From positions 310,001 through 374,000 of the forward strand of contig JAWZSP010000006.1 of assembly GCA_034401135.1 (NCBI GenBank): a stretch of DNA of 64,000 nucleotides. The letters run 5' to 3'. The position numbers were made by a program, and so were the translations under genes. Positions 9,596-22,430 of this stretch are shown piece by piece. Within the stretch, counting starts at the first letter, position 1. Every line of letters begins with the position of its first letter. This stretch comes from Volutella citrinella. Taxonomy: Eukaryota; Ascomycota; Sordariomycetes; Hypocreales; Nectriaceae. The notes below the pieces were generated by a model. The model was given only the letters and a program-made list of their open reading frames with translations. It ran no database searches and was not told where the DNA came from.

Positions 9596-11100
9596 ATGGT
9601 ACTAACTGCGCTCCCTCCGCAGCCTGTTACTAAGGAGCTCTGCGAATGGGTATCGAACCTCTCGCTTTCTGATATACCACCCGAGAAGCTCACACGAGTC
9701 AAATATTTGATCCTGGACGGCATAGCTTGTGCTCTCATCGGGGCCCATCTTCCCTGGTCAGAGGCCGCAGTGCGAGGCGTCTTAACCATGGAAGGCTCCG
9801 GCCGTTGCGATGTCATCGGATGGGACAAGGTAACCCCAACTCTGGCCTCATACTTGGAACCCAGTTAACGCAATGACAATAGAGAGTCGGGCCCCTTGCT
9901 GCCGCGCTGCTCAACAGCACCTTTATCCAGGGATTCGAGCTGGACGACTACCACACGGGAGCGCCCATCCACTCGAGCTCCATCGTCATCCCCACGTTGC
10001 TTGCCGCCCTGCAGCACTGTGACGACTCGGACAACACGCAGCCGCCAACAAGTGGCGCTGATTTCCTCCTTGCGTCAGTTGTGGGCTACGAAACGGGTCC
10101 TCGGGTCGGTCTTGGTGTCTATGGCATTGAGGTTCTCTCACGGGGTTGGCACTCCGGCGCAATTTTTGGTCCCGCAGCCGCAGCTGCGACCGCCACCAAA
10201 CTCTTCAAGCTACCGGCTGCATCGATTGAAGATGCCATCGGAATCGCCTGCACGCAGGCTGGCGGCCTCATGTCGGCGCAGTATGAGAGCACGGCCAAGC
10301 GGATGCAGCACGGGTTCGCATCACGAAACGGCCTCTTTGCGGCTTTTATGGCTCGAGATGGATATACCGGCATCAGGCAAGTCCTCGAGCGGCCGTTTGG
10401 CGGGTTCCTCAGCACGTTCAGCCTAGGGAATGGGCGACATCCGGCCTACGTCGCAGACCAGGTGACCCAAGACCTGGGGGTGAAGTGGGAGATTGATCGC
10501 ATCGTTGTCAAGCCATATGCGTCTGTGGCAACCACTCACAGTGCTATCGATGGCATTATCGCCCTTCGGGTGAGACATGCAGCTCAGCTGGCCGACCTGC
10601 GCCGGATCCGCTCCATCAGACTAGAGATGTGTGAGGTGGCCTTCAAGAAGTGCGGCTGGACACCCACTCGCCCCCTGACACCCACCGGGGCGCAGATGAA
10701 CTGCGCCTATGCCGTCGCGATGCAGCTGCTGGAAGAACAAGTCCAGGCCGAACAGTTTGCGCCCTCACAGCTCGAGCGCGACGACGTATGGGACCTCATG
10801 AGCCGCGTACACTGCGAGATTGGCGCCGGTCTGGAGACGTGGGCACAGCGAGTTCACATTCAGCTCGAGGGCGAAGCTGAGCCTCTAACCGAGTTGGTGA
10901 CCGCTCCTCGCGGCAAAGGGGTCCCGCTATCCAACCAAGACATTTTAGATAAGTGGCGCCGCCTCACAAAGGATGTGCTTGATCACGAGCGACGCACGGA
11001 CATTGAAGACATGGTGTTGCAGCTGGACAAGGTGCACGATGTTCGCCCTCTTGCCGCCTTGTTGGCTAGACAGACACGGAACATTTTCGCAGCAGAGTAG
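9596..11100 (+). CDS. MmgE/PrpD family protein (2-methylcitrate dehydratase / cis-aconitate decarboxylase type)
   Basis: Two exons, 9596-9829 and 9883-11100, joined by a 53-bp intron (GTAACC donor, TAACG branch, ATAG acceptor), give 483 residues. The start is the ATG in ACAATGG at 9596. The sequence follows the MmgE/PrpD fold: ILDGIACALIGA near the N-terminus, FELDDYHTGAPIHSSS, GYETGPRVG, GWHSGAIFGPAAAAA, AGGLMSAQYES, KRMQHGFASRNGLFAA and the C-terminal dimerisation-type domain with VKPYASVATTHSAIDG. Known members dehydrate 2-methylcitrate in propionate catabolism or decarboxylate cis-aconitate to itaconate. The sequence does not decide between these, and no prpB/prpC-like gene or itaconate exporter is adjacent. 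No N-terminal targeting peptide follows the chosen ATG, so the protein may be cytosolic. Confidence 0.9.
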
Positions 11101-11309
11101 AGGCGTGGAGTTGACAACAAGTCTCGAAATCATAACATAAGATTGCATGAATAAACCAGACTCAGTTGTGAAACCAAGTTTTGCAGCTACCTCCCCAAGC
11201 ATCCCACCAGTCTACAAAATGTACACTTCTGCTTGACATCCTTCGGCCGGGCACCTTTCTGCCCAGGCTCAGAGCGCCCAATGCTGACTAGCGTTGAATC
11301 TGGGTCAAA

Positions 11310-12026
11310 CTAATCATCCTTGGGCAGTTCCACACCCCAGTACTTGTAAATGTGCTCCCTCAACAGTTCATAACACGAACCCTTCCGGATGACCTTCATG
11401 TCACTGAAGTCAATCATGGTCGATGGCCGTCCGTTGTAGACATGATAACGCTGCAGTCCGTAGTCGACAATGATATCCACCGAGTCCTTGATTTCCTGGT
11501 CAATGTCCTCCACCCGAAACTTCTGGCCTGTTCCAGTCAGATTCGCACTGGAGCCGATGACAATTTGGCCAGCTTCCTGATTCAAGCGATCCAGCTCAGC
11601 CATGAACGGTCCGCGTCCCAGAAATATGGCCAGTGTCCCGTCTTTGATGGTCTTTTCGAGGATTTCGCTAGGTAGCTGCTTTATCATCGGGTGATCTCGT
11701 CGAACCGGTGCAACAATGCCAATAGGCAAGTCCAAGTCCTGGTGCAGAGTCCGAATCATCTCGAATGTCTCCTCGGGCAGTATGTGAATGTCACGGTGCA
11801 GTTGGTATGTCCCGATAAATGCTTGTGTATGCCCAACCCGGCGTTGCTTTGCATCAAATGATCGTTGCACGGCCTCGGCCGTCGATGCTAGAAGTGTATA
11901 ACCGACTTCCGTGGGGATTATGGCTACACCACCGTCTCGGAGAACATTGAAGACGCGCAGAGCATCGAAGCTGGCATTTGGGCGTTCCCTGGGGGCCGGG
12001 ACCACTTCGGGTTGAGTCTTGTTCAT
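11310..12026 (-). CDS. YrdC/Sua5-domain protein (threonylcarbamoyl-AMP synthase-like)
   Basis: A single-exon gene of 238 residues from the ATG at 12026; the frame extends upstream only to a GTG. It has the YrdC alpha/beta fold: GGVAIIPTEVGYTL, FDAKQRR (lysine-rich nucleotide loop), DLPIGIVAPVRRDHP, DGTLAIFLGR, the conserved GSSANLTGTG motif and RPSTMIDFSD near the end. The classical role of the family is making threonylcarbamoyl-AMP for the t6A37 modification of ANN-decoding tRNAs. It lacks the extra C-terminal Sua5 domain, so it may be a single-domain paralogue of the housekeeping enzyme with a modified substrate. It converges on the MmgE/PrpD gene, 209 bp between stops. Confidence 0.85.
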   Translation of the reverse strand: MNKTQPEVVPAPRERPNASFDALRVFNVLRDGGVAIIPTEVGYTLLASTAEAVQRSFDAKQRRVGHTQAFIGTYQLHRDIHILPEETFEMIRTLHQDLDLPIGIVAPVRRDHPMIKQLPSEILEKTIKDGTLAIFLGRGPFMAELDRLNQEAGQIVIGSSANLTGTGQKFRVEDIDQEIKDSVDIIVDYGLQRYHVYNGRPSTMIDFSDMKVIRKGSCYELLREHIYKYWGVELPKDD

Positions 12027-12688
12027 GGCGAATTGGCTGCAGTGGTGTTGGCGATTAACGAGGAGGATGCGCAAAGCAGCAACAGCGACCACGGAATCTG
12101 ACAGTCTATTAGTAGAGCCTAGCGTCGTCTAGCGCTGGAGGCAGTTAGCGCCAGCTCACTCAAAAGTTCCAGCGACTCAACATTCTGCCGATCTCTAGAT
12201 CTGTCCCCGATCCTGCCTAGCCATAAGTGATCTGGTAGCTGAGCTAGTCGCTTCGGCTCGCCTGCAGTATATTTCTTCTTCCAGATAAGATGCTAAGCGA
12301 GTTGAGCCGAGGACATGAATCCAATAGTTTATGCAAGGCCGGGTGCCGGTGTCACGGCTGTTGCGTTCGTGGCGCTCTTCACTGAGACATGCATGGAACC
12401 GATCCTCCAGAGGGCAGTTTCGATAATGACCGGCGCATAAGTGTAACTCTGGTCGTCTGAGCCGTTAATTGCACTCAAAGCCTGTAGTTTGCGCAAAGTG
12501 TAGGCTAGGAATAGGCGCGGCCGTGCACACCCAGCCTTGATTGAGATGTATCTATATGTGTCCAATTTTTAAATACAACTTGAAAAAGACAACAGTAAAT
12601 GATACGTAGTAAAAGCAAAAGGAAGATGTCTAAATCTAGAACAAAGGAGAAAGAAAAAGAGAGATCTAGTAAGCTGCAGCCATTACGC
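12027..12688. other. Intergenic, no gene recognised
   Basis: Upstream of the YrdC gene and downstream of the ABC transporter; an 78-residue minus-strand frame at 12329-12565 shows no family features. Confidence 0.5.
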
Positions 12689-15600
12689 CTACAAGGACTT
12701 CTTAGACTTCGGAACTCGGACTAGCCAGTAGAGGAGAATTGCAGCAACAATGTTGAAGCCAACAAACACCCACATCAGCCCAAAGTCTCTCCAGCGATTA
12801 TCGAAGTTGACGTTGACCGCCTGAAGGAATTTAGTTGTGCCAGAGAGAAGGCAGTACTCGCAAACGTCGGTCGAGTTCTCGTCTTGGAGCCTCCCAGTAC
12901 CAGCGTCAGAGATGAACTGCGCCATGTAATCACCACAAGTCTGCGTAGAAGGAGGTTTGAATCGGAGGAGTTCATTGGGGTTGCAGGTTGCCGTGGCCTC
13001 GGCAAGTGCGGTACCAAGGAACCCCTCGACGAAATAGGTGAATGGGTTGACGCGATACATGAATATCCAGAAGCCTGGCATTGTAGTGGGGCCAGCGATG
13101 ATACTAATAAAAGGTCAGTGAAAGGCTCCCCGTCTCGCATGGGGGTCCGGGTTGTACATACCCGCAGAATGTGAACATGAGGATCGTCATCAATCCAACG
13201 ATACCACCTGCCACCTCGTAGCTCTCAAGTCCGGCAATGATCAGGTGGGCGAATGAGGTGGTGAACAGGAAGAAGACCCAGATGAATAGGAAAACCAGTG
13301 TGCCACGGGAATGCTCGGCGCCAGTCTCGCGAGAGTTGCGATACAGTCCCATGGGGAAGTACCAAAGAAGAAAGCTAAAGATGCTCATGATCTTGTTGGA
13401 TGTTAGACAGGATACTTGGTAGTTGTGGCTTTCAACTCACAGTGTTATAGAATAGTTCAACAGCCATATTGGCAATCATGAAGGCCTTCCAATCGTACGT
13501 CTTTGCCGGCCGCTCCCGAGCTTCGTACATGGTCCTCTGTGAGACAAAGATGGGCATGATTTGATCAACAAGCTGACTGAAGATGGTCAAGAAGATGAAG
13601 ACACCAAACATCTGGTCATGAAGGCCACTCTGGCTATTCTTGCTGTTGAGAAAGGAAAGGCCAATGAAGAAGGCCTAAAGTGAGAGGTGTTAGCATGTGG
13701 CAGAATAGCAATTCGCGGGATGACACTTACCCCGCCAATTGACAGAAAGGCTTTGGAATAGATGTACGAAGGACTTCGCCAATACTGTCGGAAGACACGG
13801 ATGATAACCTGAGCTAGTTGGGTGGTGAATGGGGCAGCGAACTCGGTGGCGTGAACTGGGCCGGTGTTCAATTGAGTCCGGCCCGAACCTGAAGCTAGTC
13901 GCTTCAGTTCTTCCTGGACTTGTTGATACTCTGGCGACTGTCGCCAGACTGCAGGCCAATCAATGTCTGTTGATGCCCCAGGAGCGGCTCCAATGACCTC
14001 GAGCATATGCTCGGCAGGGTTTGCATTCTCGGGACAGGCCGGCCCACCATTTCGCACAAAGTAGTCTGTTAAAATCCGCGAGTTCTTGCCAATGTCGCCA
14101 AAGTAGACGGTGCGGCCGCCCTTGGCAAGCAGGAGCAGACGATCGAAGCGCTGGAAGAGAATAGCCGATGGCTGGTGGATTGTGCAAAGGATAGCCTGGC
14201 CGCTCTTTGTCAACTTCTCCATGAGGTTGCAAATAGACCAAGATGTTTGGCTGTCCAAGCCAGAAGTAGGTTCGTCGAGGAAAAGTAATAGCTGGGGCCG
14301 GGCAGCAAGTTCGACTCCGATCGTAAGACGTTTTCGTTGTTCCACGTTCAATCCCTCACCGGGAACACCGATGATGGCGTTTGCATACTCTTCCATGTCG
14401 AGCAAAGAAATCACTGTATCAACATAAGCAACCCTTTCGGCTCTTGTGTATTGATCAGGCTGTCGAAGAATGGCGCTGAATGTCAGGGCTTCCCTGACCG
14501 TAGAGGTATGAAGGTGCAGGTCCTGCTGCGTCACGTAGCCCGTCTTGCGCTGGAAAGTCGGATCGCGAATTTGGCCGTCAACAAGCATTTCGCCAGTAAT
14601 AACGCCCATAGTAACGCGGCTGGCAAGGACATCAAGAAGGGTAGTTTTGCCAGCACCGGATACACCCTAGAGAATATTAGATCATGGTGAGACTACTTGG
14701 TATCAATAACTCAACATACCATCAGGGCGGTTAATGTACCTGGCTTGACCCAGCCGTCGACATTGTCCAGGATTCGGCGAGGTTCCTTCTTGATCTTGAT
14801 ATCATAGCAAACATCGTGCCAGTGGAATACCGAAGTTTGGCTTTCGAGGTCAGATGCTGCACCACTGCTGTCTTGCCCAGGCGGAACAGAGCCCTTGGCT
14901 TGAGTCTCGAGGTCGCTGGTTGCCTGCATGCGTCGACGACGCTTCAATGCTTCACGGGTAAACACGAGAATCTCGCCCTTTGATCGCTCCCCCGCAATGA
15001 ATTCGGCAGAAACAAGATGGCACATCATGAAAAAGATCATAAAGGCAATGATGATGCCGACATTGCGCCACCTGTGCGCGTTGACGTAGCCGTAGGATGT
15101 CTTGAGGTAGTTAGTGCCGTGCACGACCGATTCGCCAGCCAAAGCGCCTGCAATCGAGCAAACGCGCTCCTCTGACAAGGACGAGGCATACGAGGGGCCC
15201 ATGGGTATGAAGGAGGCGCACTCAAATGTTCGGCCAACAAACTCATTCACCATGAGATTCTCGAATCCATAGTATGCCGGGTTCAGCCATCGCAACCATC
15301 CTAGCCAGACCTGCATATTCTGGTTCTTGATGGCAAAGCCCGTATAGAGACAGATGATGAGCAACACCACCGAGGAAGGGGCCAGCGCTGCAGCGATCGT
15401 CTTGGTGAGGGACCCCATAAGCCGAAACAACATCGACATTGTCAAGATGATGAGAAAAATGTTGAGCAGGAAGTAGAAGAATGGTCCGGGCTCCCGTCTG
15501 AGATTGGTCATGAAATAGATGATGATGTTGCTGATAATCGTGTTTGTGAACTTGTAGGGGAGGTCGGCGATCATTGATGCTAGAGCTTCTGCGCTTGGAT

Positions 15601-17404
15601 GATAGAGAGCGTAACGAGAGTGCTTCTCAACGATGGGCCGCTTTGCATAGAGAGTCATAATTTCCAGAATACTTCCAAAGGCGTTCATCAATACAATAAA
15701 GAAGAGGATGGTTCCTCTTCTGCGAATGTCTGCGGAATTGTTGCGGAGGTTGTAAAAAATGCTGCTGGTAATGAGCGCCTGGAAGAGGTTGGTGATAAGC
15801 ATCGTTATAGTCATGCTGGGGTCTCCCTTGAGCATCAGCCAACTGCGCCAAAGCGTCAGAGTGACCTGGTTCCAGTACGACAACGTGTACGGGGACTTGG
15901 GTCGCTGGGACTCGGCTTGATCGAGTCGACGAGAGGCGAGGAACTTCTCGTAATGCTGGCCGTTGAAGGGATGCTCCGCCAAGTACGCAGAGATTTCGCC
16001 GTCGAGGCGAGCACGCGCCTGGCTGCTCTTCCAAGCTCGCGAGAACTCTTCCGGGCTTCTCGGTGCCTTGTTTTCGAACCCGGGTCGCACAATACGCTCC
16101 GTGTGGCTCGTCATGGAGGTGAGAAAGTCGGCCGTGGTCTGCTGCTCAGGGCAAACGAAGCCGAGGTGCTCGAAATAGGCCCTAGCCTCATCGGCTCGGC
16201 CAAAGAAGATCTGGTGGCCCTCGTAGAGTACAATGACCTTGTCAAAGAGCTGGTTGTTATCAGTCTCTTGTCAGCAGCGTTTCCAAGAATCTGGGTGAAG
16301 GTGACAAACATTGTACGCATCTTGAGAAGCCTGATAGAGTGAAACACAGGCAGTTGCCTTTAGAATATCGGCTTGAGTCCGGAGCGTGCGACAGAATTCC
16401 AAAGCGTTAGCACTATCCAAACCCCTAGTGCTATTGTCCCAGCACTGCAAGGGGGAATAGCTGAGGGCAGCCTCGGCGATGGTCACACGTTTGCGCTCAC
16501 CACCACTAACACCACGGATAAAGTCGTCCCCGACACGAGTGTTGATAGTGTGAGAGATGCCAAACATAGCCATAGTGACGTCTCGCAGGTGCTTGCAGTA
16601 CTGGTCGCGTGAAGTGTTGTCTGGAACAATTCGAGGGCATCTGGCATAAGCGGCAAAGTAAAGCGTGTCGCCGACAGTCATGTGCGGAAAGTGGGCGTCG
16701 ACTTCGGCCGTATAAATCGCTTCGCCTCGAAACCTCGTCTTCATCTGCTTGGGGGTGACGCCTTGATAGTTAATAGTCGCATCATCGGCGATGTGGAAGC
16801 CGTCCGTCTCTCCCGCAATCGTCTTGAGAAAGGTTGAGCATCCGGACCCAGGGGGGCCAAGCACAGCCAGCATTTCTCCGGCATTGACAACACCCTCGAT
16901 GCCTTGGAGGATGTCGATGCGTTGCTTCTGCGCCCCCGTCAGCTTCCGCAGCATTGTGGTGCCTTCCATGACGACGTTGCCGACGCTCTTCTGGAAATCG
17001 GTTGGCGTTCCAAAGCCGTGCACGTCGAGTCCGCGGAAGGCCACGCCCGAGGTTCGCAACGGCGTGTCCCCCGTGGCATCGTCCCGCAAACTGAAGAAGG
17101 CGCGAGCCCATTTCTTGGCGTCAAACTTGTCGCTGGCTGGATCCAGGCTCCCCCCAGCAGCGTGCGGGAACAAACCACCAACCGCATGGCTCTCGGTCGT
17201 GTACTGTCGTGCAAGTTGATGGATGTTATCATGAATAGCAGACTGGCGCCGGTTGTTCTCGTTGACCGTCCCGCCCTCCTGTCCGTGACGATTGTCACCG
17301 CCGATAATCGTGTCCATGTCGGAGGCGCTCGAGGAGTCGGAGTGCGGAGTGCCTATGACGCGGTTCACCCCTTCGTCTTGGGGTTTTTCGATGGAAGCGG
17401 TCAT
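12689..17404 (-). CDS. PDR-type ABC transporter (full-size ABC-G), multidrug efflux
   Basis: Six exons, 17404-16310, 16249-14720, 14666-13731, 13674-13441, 13391-13162 and 13103-12689, splice to 1479 residues, the usual length for fungal CDR/PDR pumps. The order is NBD1-TMD1-NBD2-TMD2. NBD1 has the degenerate fungal Walker [11 protein letters not shown], signature [14 protein letters not shown] and altered Walker [15 protein letters not shown]2 has a canonical Walker [13 protein letters not shown], an altered signature [12 protein letters not shown] and Walker [15 protein letters not shown]. This asymmetry is normal for the family. The C-terminal extracellular loop holds several cysteines ([20 protein letters not shown]). 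The likely role is plasma-membrane efflux of azoles or other hydrophobic toxins. It is divergent from a Zn2Cys6 regulator with an 858-bp shared promoter. Confidence 0.97.
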
Positions 17405-17611
17405 GGGAATGATGGCAGCCACTGGTTTCGGCAGTTGACGCTTGTCTTGATTCAAAAGAGTGACTGAGGCCAACAAGGGAGAGACTGACGAACAATCAGG
17501 TCATATCTTTGACGTGCCGCCTTCTTTATTATATGCCGATGCTAGGGCTGGAGGCCTATTACTGTCTTTCCTCTCCCATTCCATGGCTTGACAGCTCGGC
17601 GTTTCAGAGCG

Positions 17612-17624
17612 TTCGGACACCGAA
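17612..17624. promoter_or_regulatory. Perfect TTCGG-ACA-CCGAA palindrome, candidate Zn2Cys6 operator
   Basis: A 13-bp perfect inverted repeat with CGG/CCG half-sites spaced by three bases, the typical layout for a dimeric Zn2Cys6 factor. It sits 208 bp upstream of the ABC transporter ATG, in the promoter shared with the regulator gene at 18263. The half-site pattern is seen directly; binding by the neighbouring regulator is inference. Confidence 0.45.
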
Positions 17625-18262
17625 ACACCGGGCTCATTTCGTCATCTCGGCGATTGAGATTTTCTGCTGGCGGCGGAGGTTGGTGTTGTAACTTATTTTA
17701 CGCGCGGCCACTGTCAGTTGTTTTTTTTGCCTAGTATGTTTTTTCTGGGAAACAGGTTTTTCTTTCTCTTGGCGTCGTCTTTGCCGCGATTCAAGATATG
17801 CTGGGGACGCGAGAGAGAAGCCAACGGCGCTCCCCATCAAAAAAATAACGGGCCTAATGCCTCATCAACCAGCACGCCGCACAACGAGCGGTAACCTCGC
17901 ACAGTAGCTTCAAGAGGCGAATGTCTAAATATTTTTCTCGACTGTTTTCAAGATGCATCTTACAAGCTGCAGACCAGGGACTCGGTTCAGCCAATCGACC
18001 GAGTCATTTCACCCAACTGACACAAACACATGGTCCAACCCCACGCCTCGGCGGCCAAGAGATCATCTTAGTCTAGCCCAGATCATTTCTCGGACATGCG
18101 GGTCGCGCGGGATCCGTGTTGTCCTGGCCAGCAGCACCCACGATGCCCAATTCCGTGCCACTTTTGCTTCTTCAAGTTTTATTAATCCGTCTCGCCCTGT
18201 CTGGCAAACTATCGCACCGAACTGCCGAGCTCCCGACAGACCGAGAGGCTCCCACTGCCGCA

Positions 18263-21117
18263 ATGACCACGCCTCCGATCCCTAAGAAGGCAGTAAGTCT
18301 CATCGCTCTGCACCAGCCCCCTTGCCTGGCCTCTGGCCTAGACTGCTTCCATTGACTGACCTCCTTCAGTGCGACCCATGCCACAGTAGAAAGGTACCAA
18401 TCAAGATGCGCACAAAACTACCTGATGCTGCCAGATACTCCCTATGCCATTCTATGCCCTAGTGCGATTGGCTAACGAGTCAAGATACGATGTGATCGCA
18501 AAGCACCATGCTCCAACTGTGAAAAATCCAAGGCCATCTGCACAACATCGCCGCGAGTCGCCAGGCCAAGGCGGTCCCGTGCCGTGGTCGCCGCTCAGTA
18601 GTGCGTCCTGTCCTGATTCCATCTCATGTTCACATTGACTTCCCTTGTCAGCCCCCTCACCCCTGTCCTTCTGCCTGTATTATTCCACAACGCTGACATC
18701 TTGACTCTTCTCACGTAGTGGTGGCACTATCGACATCCTCAGCAAGCGCCTAGAGCGACTCGAACGTTTCGATCGCCTAGCAGACACTCTTGAGCATTCT
18801 GCCCGAACGCAGAGTCCAGAGCTCTCTGCCAACACCACGTACACCCCTACAAGCAGCGACTCTGCCTTGCCAGCACCATCTGCCAATCCCACCTTCGCCT
18901 TGTCCTTGCCTCCAAGTAACGCTGCCAATAACAGACCTCGAAATGGGTGGTTGGAGCAGCGTGCCATGATGGGAACACCTCCATCCAGTGTCACAACTCG
19001 AGAGCGACGATTCGGCGATGGTGCGTTGACCCCCAATGGCACCAGTGTCGTGGGATCTTCCTTGTCTGCCCACTCGACATTCGCCGTCGAGCTGTTAGAC
19101 CAGATGAAGAGCTCCCTTGACACTAATGAGCACACGCTGCACCTCGACGAGCTTTCTCTTCCCATCCACAACATCGTCAAGGCTTTGCATGGAGAGCAGG
19201 TCCCCGGTGAGACCGAGCCTCCCGGTGTCGCAACTCATCAACAATCGCCAACCTCCCCACTCGAGAAACGAATGCCACCCATTGAGGCATCGGCCGAAGT
19301 GATCCGAAAAGCCCAAGGTGCGTTGCAGCCCCAACTCCAACTTCACGATGTTCTGGACACTGCTGCTCGGCCGGCCATCACTCCTTGAATTTGCTGACCG
19401 CCGTCGACTGCCCCTCACAGATAGCGGGTACTTGCCTTTCAAGTTCGTTTCAGCGCTATTGCACAATACTTCACTTTCAGAAATGTGCCTCGGCGTATAT
19501 TTTTCCGAAAAGGACTCACAGGCCGACTACATTATTCTCAATGTCACACTTTACTGTAAGTTTGCGGTCCCTGCAGATGATGCCCATGAAATTTGTGCAT
19601 GCGAAGCTGACGCGGTTGTAGTTTTCTTTGGCGACAGGTTTGGCAATCAGCCAAGTCATCCACTGGGTTCCGAGTACATGTCTTGGTGTGGGGACAATTT
19701 GCAGATGGCCATTACAGGACTGCCACTGCTTTTGAAACAGGATCACCACCATGTAATGGCCCTTGTTGCTGCGGTAAGAATTGCAATCTCTCAAACCTGA
19801 CATTTTATCCGCCTTGCTGATGCGCTAGCAAGGCCATCTTCGCCGTCCACACATCAAAGCCATCATGGGCATGGACTTTGATCACCTCGGCCAGCCAAAT
19901 AGCACAAGCCCTCGGCTTTCACAACCACCAAGCGGGCTCAACACCTGGACGCAGCGGCCTGACTGCTTCTGGGAGGCTGTTTTGGACGATATACTACTTG
20001 GAAAAAAGTCTTTCCCTTCGCCACGGCCGATCCTCTACTATTGTGGACGCCGACATTACCATTCCGCTTCCAGGTGAAGGCATTTCCACGCCAGGACTCT
20101 GGGACTCATACGCAGACATGGCCATAGATTTCAGCGGACTAGTGGGCAGGATCTATCCTAGCCTTTACTCCCCAAGCTCTTGGCGACTCGGTGAACCGGT
20201 GCGTAGGCAAAGAGTCCTAGATCTGTCGACGGAACTCGAGGAAATACGCAACAGAGCTTCAACATTGACGGTAAGACCAGTTTGAAATCCAGTCAAGGCC
20301 CCTCTCATATAATCATATTCATAGGAAACCACCATCCAACCCATTAACGAGGATGAATTAAGGATGTTCAATGTTATTGGATTGTTTGACCAGGTCCTTT
20401 ACCCTTGCATCAGCACCCTCATCCACCGAGCCGTGGCGTCACCAGTTGGTTCAGCAACATTCACTGAAGAGTGTATTGTGTCCGCGAGAGCTACTCTAAA
20501 GTCTCACGATGAGTGTTTACCCACTCTAATGATGGATACCTCACCGCTGTTTTCAGCTTATATGAATTGGTACGTCCTCTATCACTTTTTACATCCTCGG
20601 ACAAGTTCCCGAAATACCATAGCTAAGCATCGCAAACTTTAGGACTATCCTCTTCTCACCCTTTGTCCCCTTTATCGTCTTATTTTGCCATTCTATCCAG
20701 ACAGGAGACAAGGACGACTTGGACCGAATAGGACGATTCGTCAACTCAATAGAACCCGTGTCACACCAGTCCATGCTGGTTTTGAATCACTTCCGGCTAT
20801 TTCAGGTTCTTTATAGCGCATCATTGCATTATAATAATGCAAGGATGCCACCACTCTCTTCAATGGCCGAGGAGAGACAGTTCCGAGCCGACATGGACCA
20901 TTGCTTGGACAGTTTTGGGATTCGAACCATGGGTATGAATACAGGCGCGGTTGAGCAGACAGACCTAGAAGGCACTGGGGAGATATTAGCCTCGCCCGGA
21001 GCCCAGTACACGGGCGAGACGGCTCCAAGCATGGATGATGCAGCACAATTTGAACCCTGGGTCAACTCAAGCCAATTGATGATAAATTGGCTGGACAACA
21101 ATGGACTGCCGTTTTAG
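18263..21117 (+). CDS. Zn2Cys6 transcription factor divergent from the PDR transporter
   Basis: Nine exons can be followed: 18263-18292, 18370-18393, 18485-18600, 18719-19317, 19421-19555, 19622-19773, 19833-20270, 20325-20569 and 20643-21117 (737 residues). The first three rebuild a canonical zinc cluster: CDPCHSRKIRC then DRKAPCSNCEKSKAIC, spaced C-x2-C-x6-C-x5-C-x2-C-x6-C. A short leucine/arginine coiled-coil (DILSKRLERLERFDRLAD) follows for dimerisation. The middle homology region includes EMCLGVYFSEKD, SASQIAQALGFH, RLFWTIYYLEKSLSLRHGR and VDADITIPLP, typical of the Fungal_trans family. Position and shared promoter suggest it controls the adjacent ABC transporter, and possibly itself. 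The N-terminal exon of only ten codons is chosen because it places the first cysteine after a clean GTAAGT intron. Confidence 0.9.
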
Positions 21118-22430
21118 GTGTCGGTTTTAAGTATCGGGATAGACAGGCTTGATTACACAAGGATCTAATTTCACTCAATGCATTAGTAGACAGCTTGGGA
21201 AGGTGGTGCTCAAAGAAGGTGCATACATTTTCTTACGCAGGGGAATTGTGATCACATGCAAAATGCATCCCAGTACAGGTTACTGTGATTTGATTCAGAG
21301 TCTCGCCGAAATGATTACCATGGCGAGGGCTAACATGATGAAAGCGTTTTTCACCAGCTTATGTATAAACCGTACGCCTGAGATATTCCAGAAACGAGTA
21401 TTAGCAGCAATAGGAGACCTATTCCTGCGTAGAAGTGAATTTTCTACGGCAGAATTTGGACACGCAGGATCTCGGAATGCTCGGATTCGGCTTGCGTCGT
21501 ATCTCGGCGTGGCGGTGGATCGGACGCCGAATGCCGCCGCGATGGCCGGCTCGGGGTGTGGGTTCTGGATAACAGCTACCCTATATGCCAGACGAAGAAC
21601 TCTTGCAAGTTGAAACGGACATTTGGATATCGTTTCAACAGGATTCGTGTATATAGTAGTTCACGACGATCAGGGGTAATTATTTTTTATCTATTAGTTT
21701 GTCTACACGGCGGTAAATCCTGTTTCCCTCTCGGCTTGCCTCGGTATTGAGCGTTGTAAAAAGGTACTGGTTGTGCAAGTCTACCAAACCGGCTTCAAAA
21801 CCGCATTCAAGGAATCGCGGCCATGAAACTGGCATCCGATATGAGGGTTGGACACTGTCCGCTTCATCCGGGCTGGCCAACAACAATCCCCCCAGGTCCC
21901 GCGATGTGGCGGAAACCATTGCGGCATGCAACGGCCGGCACAGTCCCAACACCTGCAAAGACCCTCGCGTGCCGAACTACCGAACTAATTTGTTCAGGCG
22001 GCGCACTGTGGGGATAGCTTGGCGGCATGTCGGGCGGAATGATCGGATGTCAGGCGAGCGAAGAAGCAATGGCAGCGGGGCCAGGGTCTTGGCCCCGTTC
22101 ATATGACTCCACACCAAGGAGCTTGACCTTCGTCATGGTGGAGACTGGAGGCCACGTCCATTGGAGGAGAGCTGGTTCATACATCACACCACAGTGCGAC
22201 GCAGCAGCCTTGATATCAGAACCGGGCCGTGGACGCTAACGGCGGGGAACAGTTGACAAGTTTGTTGGAGAGCGCGGCATTAATTATTCTCAATCTTCGA
22301 CCTGCTCCATGGGCGAGGCATACGGTCGGCCATCGGACAAAAATACTCCAATTGATCGATAGCGACCAGAGTCAGCGGGCGTTGAAGCTGATCTGGTCCA
22401 TGGACCTGTCTTGACGGGACAGCTGCAACA
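21118..22430. other. Intergenic, no gene recognised
   Basis: Includes a 154-residue plus-strand frame (21149-21613) with no family features or start context; I do not call it. No repeats or RNA genes seen. Confidence 0.4.

Noticed and set aside
15599..16342. 247-residue plus-strand frame inside the ABC transporter
   Set aside because: Antisense to strongly conserved transporter exons; low-complexity composition typical of a shadow frame.
21149..21613. 154-residue plus-strand frame downstream of the Zn2Cys6 regulator
   Set aside because: No signal peptide, domain, composition bias or intron structure supports it.
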